NCBI RefSeq assembly: GCF_004354985.1
Contig: NZ_SMSK01000005.1
Coordinates: forward strand, 351,379-415,378
Length of the DNA: 64,000 nucleotides
Direction: 5' to 3'
Origin: Segetibacter sp. 3557_3
GTDB lineage: Bacteria > Bacteroidota > Bacteroidia > Chitinophagales > Chitinophagaceae
A program made the translations under genes and the position numbers. The notes beneath the pieces were generated by a model. The model was not told where the DNA came from. It saw nothing but the letters and a program-made list of their open reading frames with translations, and searched no databases. Positions 45,470 to 54,126 of the stretch are shown piece after piece; position 1 is the stretch's first letter; every line of letters starts with the position of its first letter.

Positions 45470-46153
45470 TTTCCAGGTTTTATGGTTTACTTATCAAAAG
45501 GTAAAATCGTAAAGTTGAGTTTGCAGTAGCATCTCCTTACTTACAAACAAATCAAAGTCTTACTCAATAGACTAAAAGGCTCTGACCACTTTCAACCATT
45601 GCTATCTGCCATATACAATAAAACACAGAGGCTTGTTTGCCTAAGTCGGGTATTTCTGCGGGTCCCTGGCAAGGTCGACAATCGGTTTGATTCACTATAG
45701 TGTTAAGAACGCAGAAATTCAAATTCTTAAAGGCCACGATAATCATTTAAATATCGACTTGCTTAATAATGGGCGTGGCCGGACTTTAGATCAAACCGTG
45801 AGTAGAATGCTGTTCAAAAATAGATCACGATCAAAAATTACGGTTGGGATAAATTGTTACTAACGCGTCCTAATCGGTATACAGATGATGGGACGGGTTT
45901 CAAGGCTTGAAGAGGCGAAATAAAATAATTACCATCTAATGGCGTTGATCCTGTAATGATCCGTTCAACTTTCGAAGTTGAGATCCGGAACAAATGAGAT
46001 CAATAGTAATCCGTGTTGGTTAATCTTACGAATAGCATAGGTGGCCATGCCAGCGAACCTTACAACCACCCGATCCCCGAACACCGGGGTTAGGTTGTGT
46101 CTTCAAACCTTAAACTGCACCGTTGCAGGTATGATTTTTAGATTGTCTAGGGT
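45470..46153. promoter_or_regulatory. Upstream region of uvsE with two inverted repeats
   Basis: A 684-bp gap between divergent genes. Positions 45965-45981 hold TCAACTTTCGAAGTTGA (7-bp arms, 3-bp spacer). Positions ~46062-46099 hold a nested hairpin: outer CAACC/GGTTG and inner CCCCG/CGGGG around AACAC. The second lies about 55 bp before the uvsE start and could form in a leader RNA. No LexA-type box was recognised. Confidence 0.35.
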
Positions 46154-47068
46154 ATGCGTTTTGGATATGCCTGTATAAACCTCAGCCTTGCCGCGGACAA
46201 GGTAAAAGTGAACCGTTCTACGATTAAGCGGATTTTTCTGGAGAAAGGAATAGCCTATACTTCAACACTCGCCCTCGCTAACATAACCGACTTTGAAAAG
46301 GTTATCGATTGGAACACCAGAAATAAAATACTGATGTACCGGATGAGTTCCGACATGATCCCCTGGATGAGTGAATATGAGATAGAAGAACTACCCGATT
46401 ACGAAACGATCAGGAAAATACTTGCCCGCTGTGGAGAAAAGGTGGCTAAAACCGGCCAGCGTTTGACATACCACCCCGGTCCATTCAATATACTTGCTGC
46501 CAACTCAGACCAGGTCGTGACCAATACCACAAAAGAGCTCCGGCAACATGCAGAAATAATGGACCTCCTTGATCTTCCCAGGACCCCGTTTGCAAAAATC
46601 AATATTCATGTCGGTGGCGCCTATGGAGATAAAATTTCGGCACTTGCCCGGTTTGCAGAAAATTTTACAAAACTGCCGGACAATGTAAGATCAAGGCTCA
46701 CCGTTGAAAACGACGACAAAGCAAACATGTTTAGTGTACAGGATTTATTATGGTTGCACAACCAGGTAAACATCCCTGTCGTGTTCGACTACTTTCACCA
46801 CGGTTTTTGCACCGGCGGACTAACAGAAGAAGAAGCATTCAGGGCAGCAATAAAAACATGGCCGGCGGATATTACCCCGGTGGTGCACTTTTCAAGTCCT
46901 AAGAAAAAATATGAAGACCCTGCTGCTCTTGCAACCGCGCATGCCGACTACCTCTACAGCCATGTAAACCGTTACAACCACGAGGTAGACGTTATGTTCG
47001 AAGCAAAATCGAAGGAGGCTGCAGTGATCAGGTACCTAAAAGAATACCGGGTTAAGGGATATAAATAG
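46154..47068 (+). CDS. uvsE: UV DNA damage endonuclease
   Basis: Cytoplasmic repair enzyme of 304 residues (UvsE/UVDE family, TIM barrel). It nicks DNA 5' of UV photoproducts and some other lesions, starting an excision route independent of UvrABC. Family motifs are visible: the N-terminal FGYACINLSL, the segment YRMSSDMIPWMS, TYHPGPFNILA, NIHVGGAYGDK, LTVENDDK and VVFDYFHHGF, which carry the metal-binding His, Glu and Asp residues. PolA starts 53 bp downstream on the same strand, suggesting coupled incision and resynthesis. Confidence 0.95.
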   Translation: MRFGYACINLSLAADKVKVNRSTIKRIFLEKGIAYTSTLALANITDFEKVIDWNTRNKILMYRMSSDMIPWMSEYEIEELPDYETIRKILARCGEKVAKTGQRLTYHPGPFNILAANSDQVVTNTTKELRQHAEIMDLLDLPRTPFAKINIHVGGAYGDKISALARFAENFTKLPDNVRSRLTVENDDKANMFSVQDLLWLHNQVNIPVVFDYFHHGFCTGGLTEEEAFRAAIKTWPADITPVVHFSSPKKKYEDPAALATAHADYLYSHVNRYNHEVDVMFEAKSKEAAVIRYLKEYRVKGYK

Positions 47069-47121
47069 TTATTGGATCATTTGAGTAGACCTGCTTTAGA
47101 TTATTTGAATTATTGATTGTT

Positions 47122-49746
47122 ATGGAAAAGAAAAAGCTCTTTTTGTTCGATATAATGCCGCTGTTATACCGGGCGCACTTCGCCACCATGGGTAAGCGCT
47201 TTGCTACAACCACCGGAATAGATACACGCACAACCCTGGTATTTTTTAATTATATATTCCAGGTATTAACCGAAGAAAGACCAGATGCAGTTGCTGCTGC
47301 ACTCGACTCCAGGCCTGTTCAGAGAGAAGGTGTTTCATCAATTTACAAGGCCAATCGCGAGAAAATGCCCGGTGAGATTTATGGCGCATTTCCATACGCA
47401 TTACAATTGCTGGATTCACTGAACATTCCCATACTGAAAGAAGAAGGACATGAGGCTGACGACATCATTGCGTCTATGGCAAAAACGGGAAAGAATCTTG
47501 GCTACCAGGTCTTCATTGTAAGCCCGGATAAAGATTTTGCACAGCTTGTTAACGAGGAGGTATTTCTTTTCAGGCCAGCTTATAAAGGAGCTACAATGGA
47601 AACACTTGATATAGCAGGTGTAACCAATAAATACGGGGTGCCGCCGGCACAAATTGCAGACTACCTTGCTTTAAGGGGCGACAGCGTAGATAATATCATC
47701 GGTGTAAAAGGTATTGGCGACAAAACAGCCGCAACTCTGTTAGCCGAATACCACTCGATAGAACAACTGCTGGAAAATGCGCATAAGATAAAACCTGAAA
47801 AAATCAGGGAAGCAATTGTAGCTTATAAAGACGAATTGATCGAAAACAAGCGGCTTGCTATTCTGACCGGGGATCTTGAGGTGGAAATCGACCCGGAAAC
47901 AATAAAAGCGCAAAAACCAGATACGGAAAAACTGTTGCCATTACTTGACGAATTACAATTTTACAAGATTAAGGAGCGGCTGGAGAAACTGGAATTTATT
48001 ACCAGTAACCACCCTCCTGAAGTCAAAGCTGACGAGACATCCTTTGACGTTGTGCTGCTTTCCTTAGAGCGCCTTTTGCAAGAGCTGGTTGCGGACCGAA
48101 CCATCGCTCTCGCCTATTCCTCAGAAAGTCCCGCACAAATACTCGTACTCCAGGAAGGATTGGACCAGGTTTTCAATGTCTCGCTAAAAGATGACGATGG
48201 CTGGAAAACGTTAATCCGTTTTGTGGATGATGTCGCCTCCGACAAATTGGGCTGGTTTATGAAGCCCCTGTTGAAAAAAATAAACCAGTTAGGCATACGA
48301 CTAAAAACCCGGTGGATCGACCTGTCACTCGCTGCCTACCTGCTCGAACCGGATGCAAAAATCGAATGGGTTTATATTAGAGACAAATACCAGTTGACCC
48401 AACCAGGTCTACCTGCTGCGTATTCCCAGTATCACTACCTGCCGTCGTTATTTGCGGCGGAACAAATGATCCTCGACAAGATCCGGTCAATGGATCTCTC
48501 GCGATTATTTTTCGAAATTGAGTTGCCACTACAATCGGTATTGGCGGCGATGGAGGTGCATGGTATTAACCTCGATGTAAAGGCGCTATCAGAGATCGAC
48601 AAGCTACTGACAACACAACTTAGTGCACTGGAAAAACAGCTTTATGAAATGGCCGGTACAAAGTTTAATATTGGCTCCCCTTCAAAAACGGCCGAAGTAC
48701 TTCAACAGGTTTGTAATATCACAGAATTAAAGAAAACAAAAACAGGCCAGATTTCAACAGCTGAACCATTTCTTGCAGAGCTCGCACCGAAATACCCTTT
48801 TATTGCAGATCTTCTGAACTACCGGAAACTTAATAAGATTATCACCACTTACGTGCATGCATTACCAAAATACGTTGATCGCAGCACAGGTAAAATGCAT
48901 CCCAACTTTCAGCAACTTGTTGCAGGAACCGGCCGATTGAGCTGTAGTGAACCCAACCTTCAAAACTTACCCATCAGGAGCGAGGCAGGCCGCGAGGTAA
49001 GAAAAGCAATCATCCCTTCAGGACCGGGGTACAGCATACTTAGCATCGACTATAACCAGGTAGAACTTCGGTTGCTGGCTGCGCTCAGTAACGATGAGGT
49101 TATGATAAGTGCTTTCCGACACGGTAAAGACATACACACCACCACGGCAAGTAAAGTGTTTCATGTTGAGGAAAGTGCAGTAACGAAAGACATGCGCAGC
49201 AAAGCGAAGGGTGTAAACTTCGGAATTGCGTATGGTATTACTCCCTGGGGACTTGCAAAAAGTATTAAGGTTTCGCAGAAAGAAGCAGGTGAAATCATTG
49301 ACGCATACTTCCAGGAGTTCTCCTCAGTGAAGACGTACCTTGAGCGGTCAGTAATCGAAAGCCGCGAACGCGGGTTTTCACAAACAGCCTATGGCAGGAT
49401 CAGGTATATCGAAGGAATAGACTCGCGTAACGGCACCACTCGCAAAATAGCTGAGCGCATAGCCGTGAACGCACCACTGCAGGGTCTTGCTGCAGATATT
49501 ATTAAGGAAGCAATGGTTGCAATACAAGGATTAATTACTGAGCGAGGGCTAAAGTCTCAGATGATCTTACAGGTTCATGACGAACTTGTGTTTGATGCCG
49601 CGGACGATGAACTTGAGTTTTTGATTCCCGAATTAATCGACATAATGGAGAACAAGGCTGGCTTTGAGGTTCCATTAAAAGTGCAGGTTACCGTTGGTAA
49701 AAACTGGCTCGATCAGTCACCATATCAGCAAAGAACCCATTGTTAA
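47122..49746 (+). CDS. polA: DNA polymerase I with intact 5' nuclease and degenerate 3'-5' exonuclease domain
   Basis: Protein of 874 residues from ATG 47122; a TTG three codons upstream is less likely. The 5' flap-nuclease domain (1-~290) keeps its acids: FDIM, HEADD, SPDKD and GDSVDNIIGVKGIGDKT. The polymerase domain keeps motif A (SIDYNQVELR), motif B (RSKAKGVNFGIAYG) and motif C (LQVHDELVF). In the middle (~300-455) the proofreading motifs are gone: the DxE strand reads IALAYSSESP, the KYD motif reads WFMKPLLKK, and no YxxxD is found. It should thus synthesise and remove flaps but not proofread. Its place after uvsE suggests a repair role. Whether the genome has another PolA is unknown. 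Confidence 0.92.
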   Translation: MEKKKLFLFDIMPLLYRAHFATMGKRFATTTGIDTRTTLVFFNYIFQVLTEERPDAVAAALDSRPVQREGVSSIYKANREKMPGEIYGAFPYALQLLDSLNIPILKEEGHEADDIIASMAKTGKNLGYQVFIVSPDKDFAQLVNEEVFLFRPAYKGATMETLDIAGVTNKYGVPPAQIADYLALRGDSVDNIIGVKGIGDKTAATLLAEYHSIEQLLENAHKIKPEKIREAIVAYKDELIENKRLAILTGDLEVEIDPETIKAQKPDTEKLLPLLDELQFYKIKERLEKLEFITSNHPPEVKADETSFDVVLLSLERLLQELVADRTIALAYSSESPAQILVLQEGLDQVFNVSLKDDDGWKTLIRFVDDVASDKLGWFMKPLLKKINQLGIRLKTRWIDLSLAAYLLEPDAKIEWVYIRDKYQLTQPGLPAAYSQYHYLPSLFAAEQMILDKIRSMDLSRLFFEIELPLQSVLAAMEVHGINLDVKALSEIDKLLTTQLSALEKQLYEMAGTKFNIGSPSKTAEVLQQVCNITELKKTKTGQISTAEPFLAELAPKYPFIADLLNYRKLNKIITTYVHALPKYVDRSTGKMHPNFQQLVAGTGRLSCSEPNLQNLPIRSEAGREVRKAIIPSGPGYSILSIDYNQVELRLLAALSNDEVMISAFRHGKDIHTTTASKVFHVEESAVTKDMRSKAKGVNFGIAYGITPWGLAKSIKVSQKEAGEIIDAYFQEFSSVKTYLERSVIESRERGFSQTAYGRIRYIEGIDSRNGTTRKIAERIAVNAPLQGLAADIIKEAMVAIQGLITERGLKSQMILQVHDELVFDAADDELEFLIPELIDIMENKAGFEVPLKVQVTVGKNWLDQSPYQQRTHC

Positions 49747-49763
49747 TGCTCGACGTGTTGCAA

Positions 49764-50519
49764 TCAGAAACCTTCTACCATTTGCTTCAGCGATATGGCA
49801 TTGTTAAATGCGTCGCCCATCGTATTGTTGAAGTACGCATAAACATCTTTTCCATCGTTTAGCAAGTTTGTAATATGCCTTGATTGCTGGTGCAAAAAAT
49901 CATCGCTATAGCTGTCGCGGTAATTACCTGTTGGACCATGAAAACGATAATAAGCAAAAGGTGCATCTTTATTTGGTGTGAGCCATTTCGACTTTGGCAT
50001 ATCGTGTAATACCAGGGATGCACCACAATCATCCAACATGCTATTTGTCTCACTATTGTACCAGCTTTCACTTCTGAATTCTACTGCCTTCCGCCATTGG
50101 TTCTTGTTGTCCTTTCCTGTGATCAACATTAAAAGTTTCTTTATTTCAGCAAAGTATTCGAAAGTTATACTTGCCGGAAACTGTATGAGCAAACAAGTGT
50201 TGTTGCTATCCGGCTGATCCAATACTTCAAAAAAGGCTTCCAGGTGTTCCGCTGAGTAACTGAGCTTTTTAGCATGGGTAATATCCCGCCAAAGTTTAAA
50301 GGTAAATTGAAAAGCATCCGGCACCTCGGCGATCCACCGCTGTAGCGTAGCTTTTCTTGGTAGCTTATAAAACGTGCTGTTAATTTCGAGGGTATCAAAG
50401 AAAGAAGCATAATAGGTAAGCCTGCTTGATTGCTGGTATTCTGGAGGAAACAATTGCTTTGGTGTTGGAACCACAACTCCGCTGGTGCCCACACGAAATT
50501 TCGGGTGATCCTTGTTCAT
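49764..50519 (-). CDS. DUF72 (YecE-like) protein
   Basis: Cytoplasmic protein of 251 residues of the DUF72 family, which has a TIM-barrel fold and no established activity. Signatures seen are RVGTSGVV near the N-terminus, FFDTLEINSTFYKLP, FQFTFKLWRDITH, VEFRSESWY, and YYRFHGPTGNYRDSY. It converges on polA, with 17 bp between the stop codons and no strong terminator between them. DUF72 genes are often reported near DNA repair genes, but here the opposite strand argues against co-expression. Confidence 0.9.
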   Translation of the reverse strand: MNKDHPKFRVGTSGVVVPTPKQLFPPEYQQSSRLTYYASFFDTLEINSTFYKLPRKATLQRWIAEVPDAFQFTFKLWRDITHAKKLSYSAEHLEAFFEVLDQPDSNNTCLLIQFPASITFEYFAEIKKLLMLITGKDNKNQWRKAVEFRSESWYNSETNSMLDDCGASLVLHDMPKSKWLTPNKDAPFAYYRFHGPTGNYRDSYSDDFLHQQSRHITNLLNDGKDVYAYFNNTMGDAFNNAISLKQMVEGF

Positions 50520-50652
50520 CTATTGTTTTCGTAAAGCTACTGCTTTCCCTTATCAGCATGCAACACGAAGTGCAGGGTACGAAAGAAATGTGCCTATTCG
50601 CTTATTTCCACTATGAGGATTCTTGACCTATTGCGCAAGTAAGACGTTATAG

Positions 50653-52182
50653 TTAAAGCAAACTTTTTACGGCTGGTTGCAGGTACTGTTCTATCTCTGT
50701 AACAGGAATAAACAAGTTTATTTCACCAAGGGCATATGGGCCAATTTCGTATGGCACATAGTTAAAAACAAGACCTTTAGATGTAAGGTAAAAGTTTTGG
50801 TTTGGCTTGATTGTTTTTTCTAATAAGCCGCCCTGAACCAGCGACTCTCCAGCCTTAAGGTGATAACGTTGCCGGAAACTTTTTTCCAACAGACTACTCA
50901 ATGCCTTCATGCCCTGAGTATTGATGACGTCCGCCAACAGGAGTTGTTTATTATTTACAAGGTCGATACAAATATAACTGGTGCCATAATTGCCATGTAC
51001 ACCGCCTGCATAGGAATAACTGCTTGAAGCAAGTGTGAGGATCCCCGGACCTGCATGCGCCACCATTATTGTTTTGCTCTCATCCACCATATAATTTGTT
51101 GGCAGCTCTTTTATCTCGGCATCTTTTACATTTTGGTTGTCTTTAAGGTATGCGGCGAAAAAAGCTCTTTTACTACTTAAGAACAAACCACCAATCTCTT
51201 CATTTCCGTTATTTTTTATGTCGAATGCCTTCCTGATCATCTTCTTCAGATAAAGATCACTGGCTGTCTCGCCACCCGGCCAAACTGCAGCAGCAAAGTA
51301 GGTGGCAGCTGGTCTATCCGCAAGCGTAAGCTTAGGACGAAGCGGAACAACACCGGCGGTATAAATATAATCGAACCGCACTGGGGCAGTTGCCTCTTCC
51401 GCAATAAATGTTAGTGGTTTTGCATTCTCCTTTTTCTTCCAATCACCCGTCAATTGTTTGCCGGAAAACGACAATACAAACTCCTCGTTATTTTCAGGTT
51501 CACCAAAACCGATAAGCTTTAATTTACCTTTGGTCGAGCTATCATCGCCCGAGATATTAATTGGCCGTTGCTGCTGGTCGTAATAGTAATACCCATTGTA
51601 TGTGTGACCAGATTTATGCAGGTGCATGGTTACGGGATAACGATCGATTTTTCCAGTAAACATTTTATACCAACTAAGGGTACCTGCCTGTGTTTGTTCC
51701 CGTTTATAATCGCCGGCAAGGCTTGCTCCACCACCGCAAAACCACATCAGCTTAAGCCGGTCGTCGAAGTTGCTGGTGAATACTTTTGCAATTTCTTTTT
51801 CTACACTAATCGTCATGGTTGCCTGCAGCTCCGGTTTAACTTTACCGAGGTCAACCTCAAGGTGTCCGTTGTTGTAAACCCCGTTTCCGTTAAACGTACA
51901 ACCCTGCTTCGCCCCACCATATGTTATTGCAACATTATAACCATTATCGGGATTACGCTTAATTGTAAGCCTTTGCCAGTACCCATCCCCTGTTCTGGAA
52001 ATATACGAACCGGGATATAGTTGCTGAGCTGCTGATCGGTTTGCTGTTGTTCCGGTTGGCTCACTTGCATGTTGAACACCTGTACTACCAGAGGTGCCGT
52101 TACCTGCAAGTGACTGCGCGGAGATCGCTGTGTTGGTCAGCGTTAACAACGCAATGAGCCAGAGAAAAAACAAATTTTTCAT
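50653..52182 (-). CDS. Secreted protein with C-terminal DUF3298 domain
   Basis: Protein of 509 residues with a signal peptide ending near AISAQ. Residues ~50-270 are beta-rich, with a repeated lipocalin-like layout (YISRTGDGYWQRLTIKR and KIDRYPVTMHLHKSGHTYNGYYYYDQQ). Residues ~290-500 carry a DUF3298/RsiV-like domain: SYSYAGGVHGNYGTSYICIDL and VFNYVPYEIGPYALGEINLFIP. DUF3298 domains are found in extracytoplasmic sensors and cell-wall proteins such as RsiV. Here there is no transmembrane anti-sigma part, so an enzyme- or ligand-binding role in the periplasm is more likely. Confidence 0.82.
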   Translation of the reverse strand: MKNLFFLWLIALLTLTNTAISAQSLAGNGTSGSTGVQHASEPTGTTANRSAAQQLYPGSYISRTGDGYWQRLTIKRNPDNGYNVAITYGGAKQGCTFNGNGVYNNGHLEVDLGKVKPELQATMTISVEKEIAKVFTSNFDDRLKLMWFCGGGASLAGDYKREQTQAGTLSWYKMFTGKIDRYPVTMHLHKSGHTYNGYYYYDQQQRPINISGDDSSTKGKLKLIGFGEPENNEEFVLSFSGKQLTGDWKKKENAKPLTFIAEEATAPVRFDYIYTAGVVPLRPKLTLADRPAATYFAAAVWPGGETASDLYLKKMIRKAFDIKNNGNEEIGGLFLSSKRAFFAAYLKDNQNVKDAEIKELPTNYMVDESKTIMVAHAGPGILTLASSSYSYAGGVHGNYGTSYICIDLVNNKQLLLADVINTQGMKALSSLLEKSFRQRYHLKAGESLVQGGLLEKTIKPNQNFYLTSKGLVFNYVPYEIGPYALGEINLFIPVTEIEQYLQPAVKSLL

Positions 52183-52676
52183 TGTACTATCTTTTTAAGG
52201 CATCATGATTTCGGAGGGCTAGTATAACAATCTTCCAAAATCATAAAGCCAGTATTGTTGCTGAACCAGTTTTCAATGGGTAATAATTATTCAGATCACT
52301 TTTGCCCCTGTGGCATAATCCAGAATGCTGCAATAAACAAACGGTGTATGTTCCGGAGCCACTCCAGCCACGGGATTGCCGATGTTCATAGGGCCAGACA
52401 AATTTGCAATAGATACCACTGCTTTCCAATCACATAAAGTAGTGATTATGTTACCGGCAAACAGGCCGTAACGTCGTTTAAGCGGTGACTTGCTCCTCTG
52501 TCTCCAACCCTGACAGGAGACCCCGATCGAGGCTCAATAACAATAATTCGTACCGGCAAACGTTTATCATAGTTGCGGCGGTTTGGGATGCTAAATGGTT
52601 GTTTACCAGGAAACATGGTAAACAAGAATAGCACACGGGGCACTAACGAAAATCAACAAACAACTATGCTTAACAC
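52183..52676. other. Divergent intergenic region with one strong inverted repeat
   Basis: The only structure noted is a perfect 10-bp inverted repeat, TTGTTTACCA / TGGTAAACAA (52599-52608 and 52616-52625) with a 7-bp spacer, ending about 51 bp before the 52677 gene. It has no T-tract on the plus strand, so an operator is at least as likely as a terminator. Confidence 0.6.
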
Positions 52677-53183
52677 ATGGTTATGATCAGAGGCTTTTTA
52701 TTCATTCTTTGCTTTTCAACCGTTGCTGAATTATGTGGCCAACTTCGTTTGAGCAAAAATTTAGCAACAAACAGGATCGATTATAACTGGAGATATCCAG
52801 GCTTTGTAAAACGCTTCAGCAGCTTCATTGCCGCACCACAAGTACCAGCCTTAGCTAGTGTTCAATTGCCAGAGTGGAAGGAAGAACCCGAACTTGCATT
52901 CTCAATCTTCCCTGTACTTTCCGATTACCGCTATTCACTAAGCAAATCCGGCAATGGCTTCTATATCGAGCCTCAGGTAGGCTATGAACTTTATGGGGCT
53001 GACCCGGATTGTGAATACACCGGCCTGGTATTGGCTGGCGGAGCAGGTTATGTGTTTCCGGCGGCACGAAAAGGCCAGATTGACCTGGGAATACTATTCG
53101 AGACACCGGTGCAGGCAGCTGCAACCACGAAATTTCTATCATTGCGACTTACCCAACATTTTGTGTTCCGCTCCAGGCAGTAG
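52677..53183 (+). CDS. Small secreted hypothetical protein
   Basis: I do not recognise the family. It has 168 residues (or 166 from the second ATG at 52683) with a signal peptide (MIRGFLFILCFSTVAELCGQ). The mature protein contains strand-rich segments with alternating hydrophobics (ELAFSIFPVLSDYRYSL, GFYIEPQVGYELYG, GLVLAGGAGYVFPA) and ends TKFLSLRLTQHFVFRSRQ, which suggests a small outer-membrane beta-barrel. It is upstream of the TPP riboswitch by about 200 bp and probably not part of that unit. Confidence 0.62.
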   Translation: MVMIRGFLFILCFSTVAELCGQLRLSKNLATNRIDYNWRYPGFVKRFSSFIAAPQVPALASVQLPEWKEEPELAFSIFPVLSDYRYSLSKSGNGFYIEPQVGYELYGADPDCEYTGLVLAGGAGYVFPAARKGQIDLGILFETPVQAAATTKFLSLRLTQHFVFRSRQ

Positions 53184-53362
53184 TGTCACGAACATATTTT
53201 CTCCCCTCGCGTTTCATCCCTGTATCAGGTTAATCTATGCGCACAGTGCACGACAGTCCGGCCCGTTGGTGCGTTGAATTACATTCGAAATATTTCCTGC
53301 AGGCAATCATTTTGTTCGGGTAAGAAATTTTACCCCGCATAAGAAAATACAATTGCTATCCT

Positions 53363-53370
53363 TACATTTG
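53363..53370 (+). promoter_or_regulatory. -7 promoter box before the TPP riboswitch
   Basis: TACATTTG matches the Bacteroidota TAnnTTTG box. It lies about 12 bp before the first conserved base of the riboswitch, so transcription would start just at the aptamer. No TTTG is found at the expected -33 distance. Confidence 0.55.
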
Positions 53371-53380
53371 CAGCATCAAT

Positions 53381-53480
53381 TAGGGGTGCCTTAACAGGCT
53401 GAGAATATACCCGATGAAAGAGAACCAGCTTTGGCAATCTGCTTTCATGCACCTGATCCGGGTAATGCCGGCGGAGGGAA
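53381..53480 (+). ncRNA. TPP (THI element) riboswitch
   Basis: The conserved thiamine pyrophosphate aptamer is complete: GGGGTGCC at 53383, GGCTGAGA at ~53398, a variable arm, and ACCTGATCCGGGTAATGCCG followed by GCGGAGGGAA ending at 53480. The pairing P1-P5 core motifs (CTGAGA and the ACCTGA-TCxGG-TAATxCCxGCG block) are intact. The start codon of pnuT follows only 10 nt later, so control of translation initiation by sequestering the start region is more likely than a terminator. A long open frame begins inside the aptamer but the real coding start is 53491. Confidence 0.96.
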
Positions 53481-53490
53481 AAAAACAAGT

Positions 53491-54126
53491 ATGAATATAC
53501 AGGCATGGCTGCAATTACTTGCAGAACAAATTAAAGAGACAAACTGGCTGCAATGGCTTGCGCTGATACTTGGCGTGGCTGAAGTACTGCTGGCACGCGC
53601 CAATAAAATTTCGTTATACCCTACAGGTATTGCAGCATCAGCAATATCGGTTTACCTGCTCTGGCAGGTTGGCTTGTACGGCGAATGCCTTCTTAGCTGC
53701 TACTATATCGTTATGAGCATTTATGGCTGGTGGTATTGGTTGAAAAAGAAAGATGTTCCTCCGGTAGAAATCAGTTATTCAGGTCGGAAAGACTGGATCA
53801 CCATCACCGGCATTGTTGTGATTGGGTATGTATTGTTGTACGTTGTGCTCAAAAATTTCACCCCGTCTACCGTACCACACTGGGACGCGTTTATAACATC
53901 AACAGCCTGGGCTGGCATGTGGCTCCTTGCCAAGCGCAAAATTGAAAATTGGGTATTGCTAAACATTTCAAACGCATTTGCTATTCCCATCCTGTTTCAC
54001 AAAGGGCTTCCGCTTTATGCCTTGCTGACCCTTGTTCTTTTCATTGTTGCTGTACAAGGTTTTTTCTCCTGGCGGAAAAAGATCAAAACACAATTCCATG
54101 TTCCAAATCCCCGGCTTGTCTCCTGA
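53491..54126 (+). CDS. pnuT: PnuC-family thiamine transporter (PnuT)
   Basis: Inner-membrane facilitator of 211 residues with about seven hydrophobic helices. PnuC-family motifs are present, for example WLALILGVAEVLLARANKISLYPTGI, YYIVMSIYGWWYWL, and TSTAWAGMWLLAKRKIENW with NISNAFAI. The TPP riboswitch directly before it identifies thiamine, rather than nicotinamide riboside, as the substrate by context (PnuT type). ATG 53491 is chosen because the upstream part of the frame is aptamer. The gene overlaps the next one by 29 nt. Confidence 0.92.
   Translation: MNIQAWLQLLAEQIKETNWLQWLALILGVAEVLLARANKISLYPTGIAASAISVYLLWQVGLYGECLLSCYYIVMSIYGWWYWLKKKDVPPVEISYSGRKDWITITGIVVIGYVLLYVVLKNFTPSTVPHWDAFITSTAWAGMWLLAKRKIENWVLLNISNAFAIPILFHKGLPLYALLTLVLFIVAVQGFFSWRKKIKTQFHVPNPRLVS

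Noticed and set aside
49764..50519. DUF72 gene as a third member of the uvsE-polA unit
   Set aside because: It is on the opposite strand and convergent, so it cannot be co-transcribed.
53431..53490. The 20 codons before the pnuT start that extend its frame
   Set aside because: They lie within the TPP aptamer, so they are RNA structure and not coding sequence.
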